Positions 1 through 8,037 of a DNA stretch of 64,000 nt are shown here, piece by piece; within the stretch, counting starts at the first letter, position 1; every line of letters starts with the position of its first letter. The DNA is from Sulfuritalea hydrogenivorans sk43H (GTDB taxonomy: Bacteria > Pseudomonadota > Gammaproteobacteria > Burkholderiales > Rhodocyclaceae). Under the pieces are notes generated by a model. The model saw nothing but the letters and a program-made list of their open reading frames with translations. It was not told the origin of the DNA and made no database searches. The position numbers and the translations under genes were made by a program. Location: contig NZ_AP012547.1 in the NCBI RefSeq assembly GCF_000828635.1, forward strand, positions 2,480,001-2,544,000. Direction: 5' to 3'.

Positions 1-689
1 TGATTCCCGGCTTCGCCTTCCTGCTCCTGCTGGCTGCCGGCGCCGCATTGGCGGCCAAGGACCCGTTGCGCGCATGCCCGGAATTCCCGGCGCCGAAAAA
101 TGCCAAACTGCAGGCGGTGGCTCCGCAGATGGACTACAACGGCATACCCATGAGCATTCGCCGCATCGAAAGCAAAGCGCCGCCCGAAGAGATCCTGGCC
201 TTCTATCGCAAGGAATGGGCCGCCACCAAGGAGATTCGCGGCCCCGCCGAATACCCGCTGGGTCCCTGGCAGGTCATTGCCTCACTGCGCGGCGACTGTT
301 TTTTTACCGTCCAGGTCAAGCCCTTCGGCAAGGACGGCAGCGAAGGCTTCCTGGGCCTCACCGCACCGCCCAACGGCAAGGTGGTGAAGGAAGCGCTGCC
401 CATGCTGCCGGGAAGCACCGTGCTCAATGACATCGCCCACAATGATGCCGGCAAGACCGCGCGCACCGTGGTGCTCAAGAACGGCTTCTCTCCCGCGGCC
501 AATGCCGACTTCTACCGTCGCAACCTGGGCGACCTTGGCTGGCGCGTCACCACTCACTATCGCATGGATAAACCCGACCAGAAGGGTGATGTGATGGTGC
601 TGAAAAATGGCCTGCGCGAGCTGAGCGTCACCATGACGCGGGCAGGCAGCGAATCGAACGTGCTGCTCAACTACGTGGATCAGCCATGA
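1..689 (+). CDS. Secreted protein of unknown function, first gene of the Tad operon (5' end cut by window)
   Basis: The reading frame is open from the window edge; the first full codon is at 3. It reads a hydrophobic stretch (FAFLLLLAAGAALAA) with a plausible signal-peptidase site ALA|AK near position 50, so the mature protein begins close to there and is about 213 residues long. The codon split by the window edge is NTG, so the start could be one base upstream, but no basic n-region is visible and a start further upstream is equally possible. The mature part seems to contain two similar halves, each with an 'FYR' segment (EILAFYRKEW and NADFYRRNLG), followed by beta-rich sequence. I do not recognise the family. 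Its stop overlaps the next start (ATGA, 686-689), so it is translationally coupled to the pseudopilin. A periplasmic or surface accessory role in pilus assembly is an inference from position only. Confidence 0.75.
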   Translation, partial: IPGFAFLLLLAAGAALAAKDPLRACPEFPAPKNAKLQAVAPQMDYNGIPMSIRRIESKAPPEEILAFYRKEWAATKEIRGPAEYPLGPWQVIASLRGDCFFTVQVKPFGKDGSEGFLGLTAPPNGKVVKEALPMLPGSTVLNDIAHNDAGKTARTVVLKNGFSPAANADFYRRNLGDLGWRVTTHYRMDKPDQKGDVMVLKNGLRELSVTMTRAGSESNVLLNYVDQP

Positions 690-1201
690 GGACGCGGCGC
701 GGACGCATCTTCTCCGGCGGACAGGCGTCGGTCGAGTACATCGTGGTGCTGGCCTTCGGCGTCATGGTGCTGCTCAAGCCATTCAGCTATTCCGACGTCA
801 CCAACCCCAATGCGACGCAAACCGAGGCGCCCGCCCTGAAGCAGGTGGCCACGGCGATCAAGGACTATCACAAGCATTACACCTACGCCCTGGCGATCGC
901 CGCCATTCCCGAATGCGACTACACCTATACGACGTCCTCCGATCAGTGGACGTCCGCGGCAATCCAGACCTACCTGCCCACCATCGATCTCACAGCCAGC
1001 ATCGATCGCTGCATCGACTGGCAGAACCCCGCGCTGCCCACGCCGGCGATCAGCATCTCCCCCTTTCCCAATCTGCCGTCGAGCTTCGGCGACGCCATCA
1101 AGACCATTGTCACGGAAGCGGTCGACAAGGCAGTGAATGATTTGTTGAAGCCGGAAAACATCGCCGGCGCGCTGGGCATGCCCATCTCGCTTCCCTTCTA
1201 G
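686..1201 (+). CDS. Type IVb (Flp/TadE-like) pseudopilin
   Basis: 171 residues. The N-terminus has a short basic leader (RTRRGR) and then the sequence GG|QASVEY followed by a hydrophobic helix (IVVLAFGVMVLL). This matches the G/XXXXEY processing motif of Flp pilins and the TadE/TadF pseudopilins, with Glu at +5 and Tyr at +6 after the cleavage Gly. The mature globular part has two cysteines (in PECDY and DRCID) that could form a disulfide. It is far longer than a Flp major pilin (about 50-80 residues), so it is a minor pseudopilin rather than the pilus subunit. No prepilin peptidase (TadV/CpaA) is encoded in the window. It overlaps the upstream gene by four bases and precedes cpaB by about 48 bp. 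Confidence 0.75.
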   Translation: MRTRRGRIFSGGQASVEYIVVLAFGVMVLLKPFSYSDVTNPNATQTEAPALKQVATAIKDYHKHYTYALAIAAIPECDYTYTTSSDQWTSAAIQTYLPTIDLTASIDRCIDWQNPALPTPAISISPFPNLPSSFGDAIKTIVTEAVDKAVNDLLKPENIAGALGMPISLPF

Positions 1202-1249
1202 TTTCCAACCGTCAGTCGCCGCCACCACACGTTCGAGGAAATAAAATCC

Positions 1250-2365
1250 ATGGGTCTCAAACTTCCCTCCCTGCGCATCAATAGAACCTGGATGATGCTG
1301 CTGGCTGCCATTGGCCTGGCGCTGCTGGCGACTTTTCTGACGACACGGTACCTCGCTTCCCGCGAGGCCAGCATCGCGGCTGAAGTGGCGGCGCGCAGCC
1401 AGAAGGGCGGGCCGCGAGTTACTGTGGCGGTGCCTGTCCGCGACATGCAGATCGGCATGGTGCTCGCCGAAAACAGCGTCGCTGCCCGCGAAGTCGCGGC
1501 CGACCTGATCTATCCGAATACCATCCTCGCCGACGATTTCGACAAATACAAGGGACAGGCCCTGATCCGCGCGGTGCTGAAGGGGCGCCCCCTGCTCAAG
1601 ACCGACCTGAAACCGGAGGTTGCCGATTTCGCGGGCACGCTATCGGACGGCATCCGTGCCATCACGGTCGACATCGACGAGCTCAATGCCGTCGCCCACA
1701 TGGTGCAACCGGGCAACCGCGTCGACCTGATGCTGGCGATGCAGCGCGAGGAAGGTGGTCAGACGGTGGTGCCGTTCATGGACCGCATGAAAGTGCTGGC
1801 CACCGGCCAGCGCGTGGTGCAGGAGAGCGACGAAAAGACCCCTGGAGCGAGAAAGTCATCGACCTACAGCACATTGACGCTCGAGGTCACGCCATCGCAG
1901 GCGGCGCGGCTGACGCTCGCGCAGAACATCGGCAAGCTGCGCTATGTGCTGCGCAACGAAAAGGACGAGGGCAGCGTCGATTTCGCCGTCAATGCCCAGA
2001 ACATTTTCGACGAGATATCGCAGCGCGCGCGCAATGCCAAGAAGTCCGCGACGCTGGACGGCGTCGTCGAATACATCATCGGCGGGCAGCGTTCCGGCCC
2101 GAGCCTGAAAGCGGTTGATGTACCGGTCCCCGGCGCCGCCGCTTACGCCCCGGGAACCGGCGCACCGCCGCTGGTACCGGCAATCGAGCCACTCAAACCG
2201 GCGGCAGCGGCTGCTGCTGCGGGTGCCGCCGCTGCCGCTGCCGCCGCGTCTGCCGCGACCGCTGCCGCGACCCCAGCCGCCGCAAAAGCGCCCACGACCG
2301 GTTCCGATGCCAGCGGCTTGACGCCGGCAATGAAGGCCGAACTCAAGACCCTGATCGAAAAGTAA
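1250..2365 (+). CDS. cpaB: Flp pilus assembly protein CpaB/RcpC
   Basis: 371 residues. One N-terminal membrane anchor (about 14-34) is followed by a SAF-type beta-clip domain (about 55-130; VAVPVRDMQIGMVL) and the RcpC/CpaB domain (about 130-250; RAITVDIDELNAVAHMVQPGNRVDL). This order is typical of CpaB, the periplasmic partner of the Tad secretin. The last 75 residues are an Ala-rich, low-complexity tail (about 300-350), longer than usual, which probably spans the periplasm. The ribosome site GAGGAA lies about 10 bases before the ATG. It sits immediately before the secretin gene, as in other Tad loci. Confidence 0.92.
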   Translation: MGLKLPSLRINRTWMMLLAAIGLALLATFLTTRYLASREASIAAEVAARSQKGGPRVTVAVPVRDMQIGMVLAENSVAAREVAADLIYPNTILADDFDKYKGQALIRAVLKGRPLLKTDLKPEVADFAGTLSDGIRAITVDIDELNAVAHMVQPGNRVDLMLAMQREEGGQTVVPFMDRMKVLATGQRVVQESDEKTPGARKSSTYSTLTLEVTPSQAARLTLAQNIGKLRYVLRNEKDEGSVDFAVNAQNIFDEISQRARNAKKSATLDGVVEYIIGGQRSGPSLKAVDVPVPGAAAYAPGTGAPPLVPAIEPLKPAAAAAAAGAAAAAAAASAATAAATPAAAKAPTTGSDASGLTPAMKAELKTLIEK

Positions 2366-2384
2366 CCCGCAAAGGACAACCACC

Positions 2385-3677
2385 ATGTTTCGTCAATTTC
2401 TCACCCTGTTCTGCGCGGTCTGCGTTCTTGCCTTGCCGGGCGTCACCCGCGCCGGCAGCGAGGATGCAAAGGAGCTCGTCATGTTCGTCGGCGAGATCAC
2501 CACCATCCCGGCAAGCAAGATACAGCGCATCGCCATCGGCAACGGCGCCCTCATCAGCACCAAGTTCATCGACGACACCCAGATGCTGCTGATCGCCGAA
2601 GGCGTCGGCGACACCTCGCTGGTACTCTGGTCGCCGCAGGGCGAAGTCCAGCGCTACATCGTCCGTGTCGGCTCGAAGGATTCCCTCTTCGCCTATCGCG
2701 CCGCGCGGGATGTGCTGTCGGACATGGCCGGCATCGACATCAAGCCGATGGGCCCGCAGATCGCCGTTACCGGCTCCGCCAGCCCGCCGCAGATCGTCCG
2801 CATCAACGCCCTTGCCTCGCGCTTTCCGCAGATCATTCCCATGGTCAAGGAACTGGACGTGGAAATGAAGAAGATGATCTACATGAAGGTGCAGATCCTC
2901 GAGGCGAAAAAGAGTTTCTCCGAGGCGATCGGCATGTCATGGCCGGGCAGTTTTGCCGGTCCGGTCGCGGGCTTCGCCGGCAACCTCCAGGGGTCGACCA
3001 ATCCGGTGGGCGCCGCCGCCGTCGCCCCGGCGCTCAGCATTCCGCTGGGAGTGACCGGCATGCGCACCTACCTGGGCATCGCCACCTCGATCCAGAGCGT
3101 CATCAACCTGGCCAAGAACAATGGCGACCTGACCATCCTCGCCGAGCCGGAACTGTCGGCGCGCAGCGGCGGCACGGCGCAGTTCCTCGCCGGCGGCCAG
3201 ATTCCCATCCAGACCGCCGGTGCGCTGGGCACCACCAGCATTACCTACAAGGACTACGGCATCAAGATCACCATTTCCCCGGCCGCCGACGACAAGGGCA
3301 ACGTGATCACCAAGCTGCGCGCGGAGCTCAGCCAGCTCGACCAGTCGACCGCCGTGGCCGGCACTCCGGGTTTCCTGACCCGCACCTCGGAAACCGAGCT
3401 GAACGTGAAATCGGGGCAGACCATGGTGATTTCCGGCCTCATCAACCGCGACATGCAGAACGACGTCTCCAAGGTTCCCGGACTGGGCGACCTCCCCATC
3501 ATCGGCCGCCTGTTCCGTTCGGACTCGTTTCGCGGCAACCGCAGCGATCTGCTGATCGCCGTGACACCGGTGGTGGTGGATCCCACGTCCTCCATGAATC
3601 AGGAGCGCATCGAAAAGGGCGTCGCAATGAAGGAACGCTTCGAGCGCAACCTGAACAAAAAAGACCTCATCGACTGA
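2385..3677 (+). CDS. cpaC: Tad pilus outer-membrane secretin CpaC/RcpA
   Basis: 430 residues. A signal peptide (MFRQFLTLFCAVCVLALPGVTRA, shown in parts: charged start, hydrophobic core, cleavage after TRA) is followed by the pilus-assembly N domain (about 30-100), a BON/N1-like region and the secretin domain (about 235-410). That domain carries the signature GLGDLPIIGRLF and the terminal ITPVVV strand. It forms the outer-membrane channel through which the Flp pilus passes. AAGGAC precedes the ATG by about 8 bases, and the gene follows cpaB by 19 bp. The length fits the CpaC family. Confidence 0.93.
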   Translation: MFRQFLTLFCAVCVLALPGVTRAGSEDAKELVMFVGEITTIPASKIQRIAIGNGALISTKFIDDTQMLLIAEGVGDTSLVLWSPQGEVQRYIVRVGSKDSLFAYRAARDVLSDMAGIDIKPMGPQIAVTGSASPPQIVRINALASRFPQIIPMVKELDVEMKKMIYMKVQILEAKKSFSEAIGMSWPGSFAGPVAGFAGNLQGSTNPVGAAAVAPALSIPLGVTGMRTYLGIATSIQSVINLAKNNGDLTILAEPELSARSGGTAQFLAGGQIPIQTAGALGTTSITYKDYGIKITISPAADDKGNVITKLRAELSQLDQSTAVAGTPGFLTRTSETELNVKSGQTMVISGLINRDMQNDVSKVPGLGDLPIIGRLFRSDSFRGNRSDLLIAVTPVVVDPTSSMNQERIEKGVAMKERFERNLNKKDLID

Positions 3678-3686
3678 AGGCCCCCC

Positions 3687-5402
3687 ATGCTGAAGATTGC
3701 GGTAACGACCCCCAAGGGGAATACCTCCCAGATCGAATGCACGATCGACAGTTGTTCGATCGGCAAGAGCGACGAGAACCTGATCGCCCTGCAAGGCTGG
3801 ACCGTGGCGAAGAAACATGCCGCCATCAAGCGCAGGCCCGAGGGCGTGTACCTCGAAGATCTCGGTTCGTCCTCGGGTACCGAAGTCAATGGCCGGAAGA
3901 TCAGCGGTCAGCACGGCCCCCTCCATCCGGGTGACAAGATCGCCATCGCGGGCTACACGCTGGAGGTGCTCGACCTGGAACTGCCGGTCGCAGCCGCCAC
4001 GCCGGCGACGCCTGCCGCCGGCCCGGCCGCCGTGTCGCCAGCGCCGACTCTTCAAGCGCCTCCCGCGCCGGCGCCTGCGGCGGCAGCCCCGCCGCCACCG
4101 CCGCCATCACTGAGCGAGGAGGCGCGCGAAACGATGACGCGCCACCTCAAGCGCGTCCATCAGTTGCTGATCAAGCAGATGGACTTGCGCCGCATGGATG
4201 TTTCGCGCCAGAGCGAGGATGAACTGCGCACCAACACGCGCGCGCTGCTGGAAGAGATCGTCCTCAAGGACAATGAGCTGCCGCCGGAAATCGACCGCCA
4301 GCGCGTCATCAAGCAGGTACTCGACGAGGTGGTCGGACTCGGTCCGCTGGAAGACCTGCTGGCCGATGAGCTGGTGACGGAAATCATGGTCAACCGCTTC
4401 GACGAAATCTTCATCGAACGTTCCGGCCGGCTGACCAAGTCCGACATCACCTTCACCAGCGATCTGGCCGTGGTCGGCGCCATCGAACGCATCGTCGCGC
4501 CGCTGGGCCGGCGCATCGACGAATCCTCGCCGATGGTCGATGCCCGGCTCAAGGACGGCTCGCGGGTCAATGCCGTGATTCCGCCGCTGGCGCTGAAAGG
4601 CGCCAACATCACCATCCGCAAGTTCTCCAAGAAGAAACTGCAGGGCGAGGACATGGTGCGCTTCGGCTCCATGACGCACGAAATGCTCGGCTTCATGAAG
4701 ACCGTGGTCGAACAAAAGGCCAACATGATCATCTCGGGCGGCACCGGCTCGGGCAAGACGACGCTGCTCAACCTGCTCTCCAGCTTCATCCCGCCCGACG
4801 AACGCATCATCACCGTCGAGGATGCGGCCGAACTGCAACTGTCGCAGCCCAACCTGATCGGCCTCGAATCGCGCCCCGCCAACGCCGAGGGCAAGGGCCT
4901 GGTCGCCATCCGCGACCTGGTGAAGAACACCTTGCGCATGCGCCCCGACCGCATCGTCGTCGGCGAATGCCGCGGCGGCGAAGCGCTGGACATGCTCACC
5001 GCGATGAACACCGGCCATGACGGCTCGCTCACCACGGCGCACGCCAACACGCCGCGCGACTGCCTGGCCCGCCTCGAAGTCATGGTCATGATGTCCGGCC
5101 TTGACCTGCCGGTGCGCGCCATCCGCGAGCAGATCGCTTCGGCCATCCGCTTCTTCATCCAGCAGAATCGTTTCTCCTGCGGCAGCCGCAAGATCACCCA
5201 CATCACCGAAGTGACCGGCATGGAAGGCGAGGTGATCAGCCTGCAGGACATCTTCCTGTTCAAGCAGGAAGGCTTCGGCGCCGACGGCAAGGTCAAGGGC
5301 AAGCACATTGCCACCGGCGCCATTCCCGACTTCTACCAGGACCTGAAGAACCGCGGCCTCGATGTCGATCTGTCGGTCTTCCAGGCAGGCAGGGTGTTAT
5401 GA
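3687..5402 (+). CDS. cpaF: Tad pilus ATPase CpaF/TadA with an N-terminal FHA domain
   Basis: 571 residues. Residues 1-98 form a forkhead-associated fold: GKS at 26-28, a KKH at 42-44, GSSSG at 60-64 and VNG at 67-69. The usual SxxH serine is Ala and the canonical Arg is Lys. A Pro/Ala-rich linker (100-140) leads to the secretion ATPase: Walker A GGTGSGKTT (351-359), Asp box ITVEDA (375-380), Walker B IVVGECRG (423-430) and His box GHDGSLTTAHAN (443-454). The ATPase powers pilus assembly at the inner membrane. The FHA fusion is not part of classical CpaF. It suggests recruitment by a phosphothreonine or protein partner, perhaps replacing the missing TadZ/CpaE localiser (inference). Lys at the Arg position leaves phosphate binding open. 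Confidence 0.93.
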   Translation: MLKIAVTTPKGNTSQIECTIDSCSIGKSDENLIALQGWTVAKKHAAIKRRPEGVYLEDLGSSSGTEVNGRKISGQHGPLHPGDKIAIAGYTLEVLDLELPVAAATPATPAAGPAAVSPAPTLQAPPAPAPAAAAPPPPPPSLSEEARETMTRHLKRVHQLLIKQMDLRRMDVSRQSEDELRTNTRALLEEIVLKDNELPPEIDRQRVIKQVLDEVVGLGPLEDLLADELVTEIMVNRFDEIFIERSGRLTKSDITFTSDLAVVGAIERIVAPLGRRIDESSPMVDARLKDGSRVNAVIPPLALKGANITIRKFSKKKLQGEDMVRFGSMTHEMLGFMKTVVEQKANMIISGGTGSGKTTLLNLLSSFIPPDERIITVEDAAELQLSQPNLIGLESRPANAEGKGLVAIRDLVKNTLRMRPDRIVVGECRGGEALDMLTAMNTGHDGSLTTAHANTPRDCLARLEVMVMMSGLDLPVRAIREQIASAIRFFIQQNRFSCGSRKITHITEVTGMEGEVISLQDIFLFKQEGFGADGKVKGKHIATGAIPDFYQDLKNRGLDVDLSVFQAGRVL

Positions 5403-5415
5403 ACCTATCCCCCGT

Positions 5416-5436
5416 CCCCTTTTCCAGGAAAAGGGG
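5416..5436. repeat. Perfect 10-bp inverted repeat in the cpaF-tadB gap
   Basis: CCCCTTTTCC and GGAAAAGGGG are separated by one base, in the 112-bp gap between cpaF and tadB. This is the only long intergenic gap inside an otherwise tightly packed operon. On RNA it would form a hairpin but has no U-tract, so mRNA processing or 3' stabilisation is more likely than termination. Confidence 0.6.
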
Positions 5437-5514
5437 TGACTCTGGTTCAGCCGCTGACGCGGCTTCCGCGTCCATGACTTGCGCTGCCTTGGGGCGGCCC
5501 GGCGGAGGCGCGCC

Positions 5515-6366
5515 ATGAACGACATCGCACTCATCGGGCTGACGGTGCTGGGCGCGGTAGGCTGCATCGCCTGGCTGGTGATGAAGTGGGGCGAGAAGAT
5601 GCTCTCGAAACAGCAGGCGACCATCGCCGACCAGGCCTCGACCACGCTGGCGGACATGTTCATCTTCATCGATCCGCAGAAGATGTTCCGCTACAACGTC
5701 ATGGCCATGTTCGTGCTGCCGGGGGCGGTCTACTTCCTGACCGCCAACCCGGTATTCACGCTGGCGACGCTGGTGGCCACCTACGTGCTGCCGAAATACT
5801 ATGTCCGCGCAATGCGCTCACGCCGATTCAAGACACTCGAAAAACAGTTGCCCGATGCCCTGCTGATGATCACCGGCGCCATGTCGGCCGGCGCCAGCGT
5901 CAACATCGCCATCGAATCCATGATCAAGGAGCAGCGCCCGCCCATCGCCCAGGAATTCGAACTGATGATGCGCGAATTGCGCATCGGCGTCGATTTCGAC
6001 ACCGCGCTGAAGAACATGGAAAAACGCAACCCCATCGCCGACTTCGCGCTGGTGATTTCCGCATTGCGCATTTCACGCGAAGTCGGCGGCAACCTGGCAG
6101 AAATCCTGAATTCGCTGGCTGACACGCTGCGCGAAAAGCAGACCATGGAAGGCAAGATCGCCAGCCTCACGGCGCAAGGCAAGATCCAGGGCGTGGTGAT
6201 GACGGCCCTGCCGCTCTTGGTGATGTTCGGCCTGACCCAGATCGAACCCGTCGCCATGGCGCCGCTGTTCACCACCTGGCCCGGCTGGCTGACGCTGACC
6301 GTCATCGGCGTCATGGAAGTCATGGGCTATTTCTTCATCCAAAAGATCACCGCCATCGATGTCTGA
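5515..6366 (+). CDS. tadB: Tad inner-membrane platform protein TadB
   Basis: 283 residues from the ATG at 5515. I chose this start because GGAGG lies about 8 bases upstream, whereas the in-frame ATG at 5479 adds a basic, non-conserved extension. A T2SS-F domain (about 115-240) is flanked by membrane helices: one near residue 5-25, a pair at about 65-95 and a pair at the C-terminus. The internal DALLMITGAMSAGASVNIAIES and ALRISREVGGNLAEILNSLA segments (shown in parts) are typical of TadB/TadC. TadB and TadC form the inner-membrane platform on which the CpaF ATPase acts. The 3' end overlaps tadC by eight bases. Confidence 0.92.
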   Translation: MNDIALIGLTVLGAVGCIAWLVMKWGEKMLSKQQATIADQASTTLADMFIFIDPQKMFRYNVMAMFVLPGAVYFLTANPVFTLATLVATYVLPKYYVRAMRSRRFKTLEKQLPDALLMITGAMSAGASVNIAIESMIKEQRPPIAQEFELMMRELRIGVDFDTALKNMEKRNPIADFALVISALRISREVGGNLAEILNSLADTLREKQTMEGKIASLTAQGKIQGVVMTALPLLVMFGLTQIEPVAMAPLFTTWPGWLTLTVIGVMEVMGYFFIQKITAIDV

Positions 6367-7243
6367 TTCCCTCTTTTCCCTGATCATCGGCCTGATGGTC
6401 GGCGCAGCCGTGATGCTGGGCTTCCACAGCCTGTCCACGCTCAAGAGCGATGTCCCGTCCGAGGATCGCGAATACATGGATCCGCTGCCGCCCATGCTCA
6501 ACATGGCGTGGCCGCTGATCCTGTTCATCGAATACCACCTCACCTGCCGTTTCCCGCCGGACTGGCTGGAGCGCACTCACAAGCGCCTGCAGGAAACCGG
6601 CGTCGGCTACCTGATGTCGGCCGAACAGTTTTATGCCGTGCGGGTCTTCGCCGCCCTGGTTGCGGTGACGATGGGCAGCATCGTACTCGGCGCCATCGAA
6701 TCGCTCGACCTCACCTGGGTGATCCTGCTGGCCGTCATCGGCTTTTTCTTCCCCATCATCTGGCTGAGCGACGTCCGCGCCCGCCGGCAAAAGGATGTGC
6801 TGCGCGCATTGCCCGTCTATCTCGACTTCATCACCATGGCGGTCGAAGCCGGCCTCAACCTCAACGGCGCGCTCAACCAGGCGATGGACAAGGGTCCACC
6901 GGGACCATTGCGCAACGAGTTCTACATGGTGGTGCGCGACCTGCGGGCCGGCGTGCCGCGCGCCGATGCGCTGCGGCGCATGGAAAAGCGGCTCGACATG
7001 GAGGAGATCACCAGCTTTGTCGGCACCGTGATCCAGGCCGAGAAGATGGGCGCCCGGCTCGGCACGGCCTTGCGCGTGCAGGCCCTGCAACGCCGCACGG
7101 AACGCTTCCAGCGCGCCGAAAAGCTGGCCATGGAAGCGCCGGTCAAGCTGATCCTGCCGCTGATTGTCTTCATTTTCCCGGTGACCTTCATCGTGCTGGC
7201 CTTCCCGATCGCGATGAAATTCCTCATGGAAGGCATGCTGTGA
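6359..7243 (+). CDS. tadC: Tad inner-membrane platform protein TadC
   Basis: 294 residues. A T2SS-F domain (about 145-265) has the characteristic ALPVYLDFITMAVEAGLNLN region and LGTALRVQA, with membrane helices at the N-terminus, at about 100-135 and at the C-terminus. It is the second platform protein and pairs with TadB. It starts inside the tadB 3' end (overlap 6359-6366), and its stop TGA overlaps the GTG start of the following DUF192 gene, so translation is probably coupled across all three. Confidence 0.92.
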   Translation: MSDSLFSLIIGLMVGAAVMLGFHSLSTLKSDVPSEDREYMDPLPPMLNMAWPLILFIEYHLTCRFPPDWLERTHKRLQETGVGYLMSAEQFYAVRVFAALVAVTMGSIVLGAIESLDLTWVILLAVIGFFFPIIWLSDVRARRQKDVLRALPVYLDFITMAVEAGLNLNGALNQAMDKGPPGPLRNEFYMVVRDLRAGVPRADALRRMEKRLDMEEITSFVGTVIQAEKMGARLGTALRVQALQRRTERFQRAEKLAMEAPVKLILPLIVFIFPVTFIVLAFPIAMKFLMEGML

Positions 7244-7593
7244 AGCGCGGCGCGCTTTATCGCGCCGGCAGCGATCAGTGCCTGGTGCCCGAGGCCAGCC
7301 TGACCGCCACCGCGTGGGAACGCATGCGCGGCCTGCTCGGCAAGCCGGCGCTGCGCGCGGGCCAGGGCCTGATCATCGACCCCTGTCCGTCGGTGCACAC
7401 CTTCGGCATGGGCTACCCACTCGATCTCGCCTTTCTCGACTCGCGCTGGCGCGTGCTCAAGCTGGTGCGCGAACTGCCGCCGCTGCGCTGGGCCGGCTGC
7501 GCCGCCGCCCGCGCCACGCTGGAACTGCCGCCCGGCATGCTGGACGCCGCAGGCATCGCCACCGGCGATGTACTCGAATGGCGCGAAACTTGA
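7240..7593 (+). CDS. DUF192 family protein
   Basis: 117 residues starting at GTG 7240, which overlaps the tadC stop (GTGA). The sequence has the DUF192 features: W-x-R-M-x-GLLG near residue 26-32, a GLIIDPC segment, HTFGMGYPLDLAFLD with a conserved Met, and a C-terminal ELPPGML...GDVLEW. The family has no established biochemical role. DUF192 genes are recurrently seen beside Tad operons, so a pilus-related role is plausible but unproven. There is no signal peptide. It overlaps the TPR lipoprotein start by 16 bases. Confidence 0.85.
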   Translation: MKRGALYRAGSDQCLVPEASLTATAWERMRGLLGKPALRAGQGLIIDPCPSVHTFGMGYPLDLAFLDSRWRVLKLVRELPPLRWAGCAAARATLELPPGMLDAAGIATGDVLEWRET

Positions 7594-8030
7594 ATTGGCG
7601 CGCGGCGCCTTTCCTGGCGTGTCTGCCGCTCCTCGCCGCCTGCGCCACGGCTGATCTCTACGAGCTGCACCAGTCCGCGGTTCTGGCCTACGATTCCGGC
7701 GAGGATGCCCGGGCCGAAGCGCTGTACCAGGGGCTCGCGCGCTCGGCGCCGAACGACCCCGAAACCTGGCTGCGCCTGGGCAACCTCTATGCCCGCTCCA
7801 ACCGCCCCGACAAAGCCGCCGAGGCCTACGAGCGCGGGCTGTTGCTGGCGCCGAGCGACGCCCGCCTCTGGTACAACCTCGGCATCATTCGCCAACGTCA
7901 GGCCCATGCCTCGTTCATCGCCGCGCATCAATACATCGACGACGCCGATCCGCTGCAGGCCCGCACGAAAGCGATGATCGAACGACTGGCGCCGGCAGTC
8001 GCCGAAGCGGCGCCGGCGGCGGAGAAGTAG
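7578..8030 (+). CDS. TPR lipoprotein, TadD-like
   Basis: 150 residues. The start at 7578 lies inside the DUF192 gene and gives a signal peptide with the lipobox LLAAC (Cys about 22), so it should be a lipidated, membrane-anchored protein. The mature part has two to three tetratricopeptide units (about 45-115; DPETWLRLGNLYARSNRPDK, then AAEAYERGLLLAPSDARLWY). In Tad systems the TPR lipoprotein TadD is needed for secretin assembly or localisation. This protein is shorter than typical TadD (about 250 residues), so the assignment is by fold and context. It is followed 8 bp later by the second pseudopilin. Confidence 0.8.
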   Translation: MARNLNWRAAPFLACLPLLAACATADLYELHQSAVLAYDSGEDARAEALYQGLARSAPNDPETWLRLGNLYARSNRPDKAAEAYERGLLLAPSDARLWYNLGIIRQRQAHASFIAAHQYIDDADPLQARTKAMIERLAPAVAEAAPAAEK

Positions 8031-8037
8031 GCCGATC

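Noticed and set aside
4107-5306. 399-residue - strand ORF opposite cpaF
   Set aside because: Antisense shadow of the ATPase; the composition follows the codon bias of the + strand.
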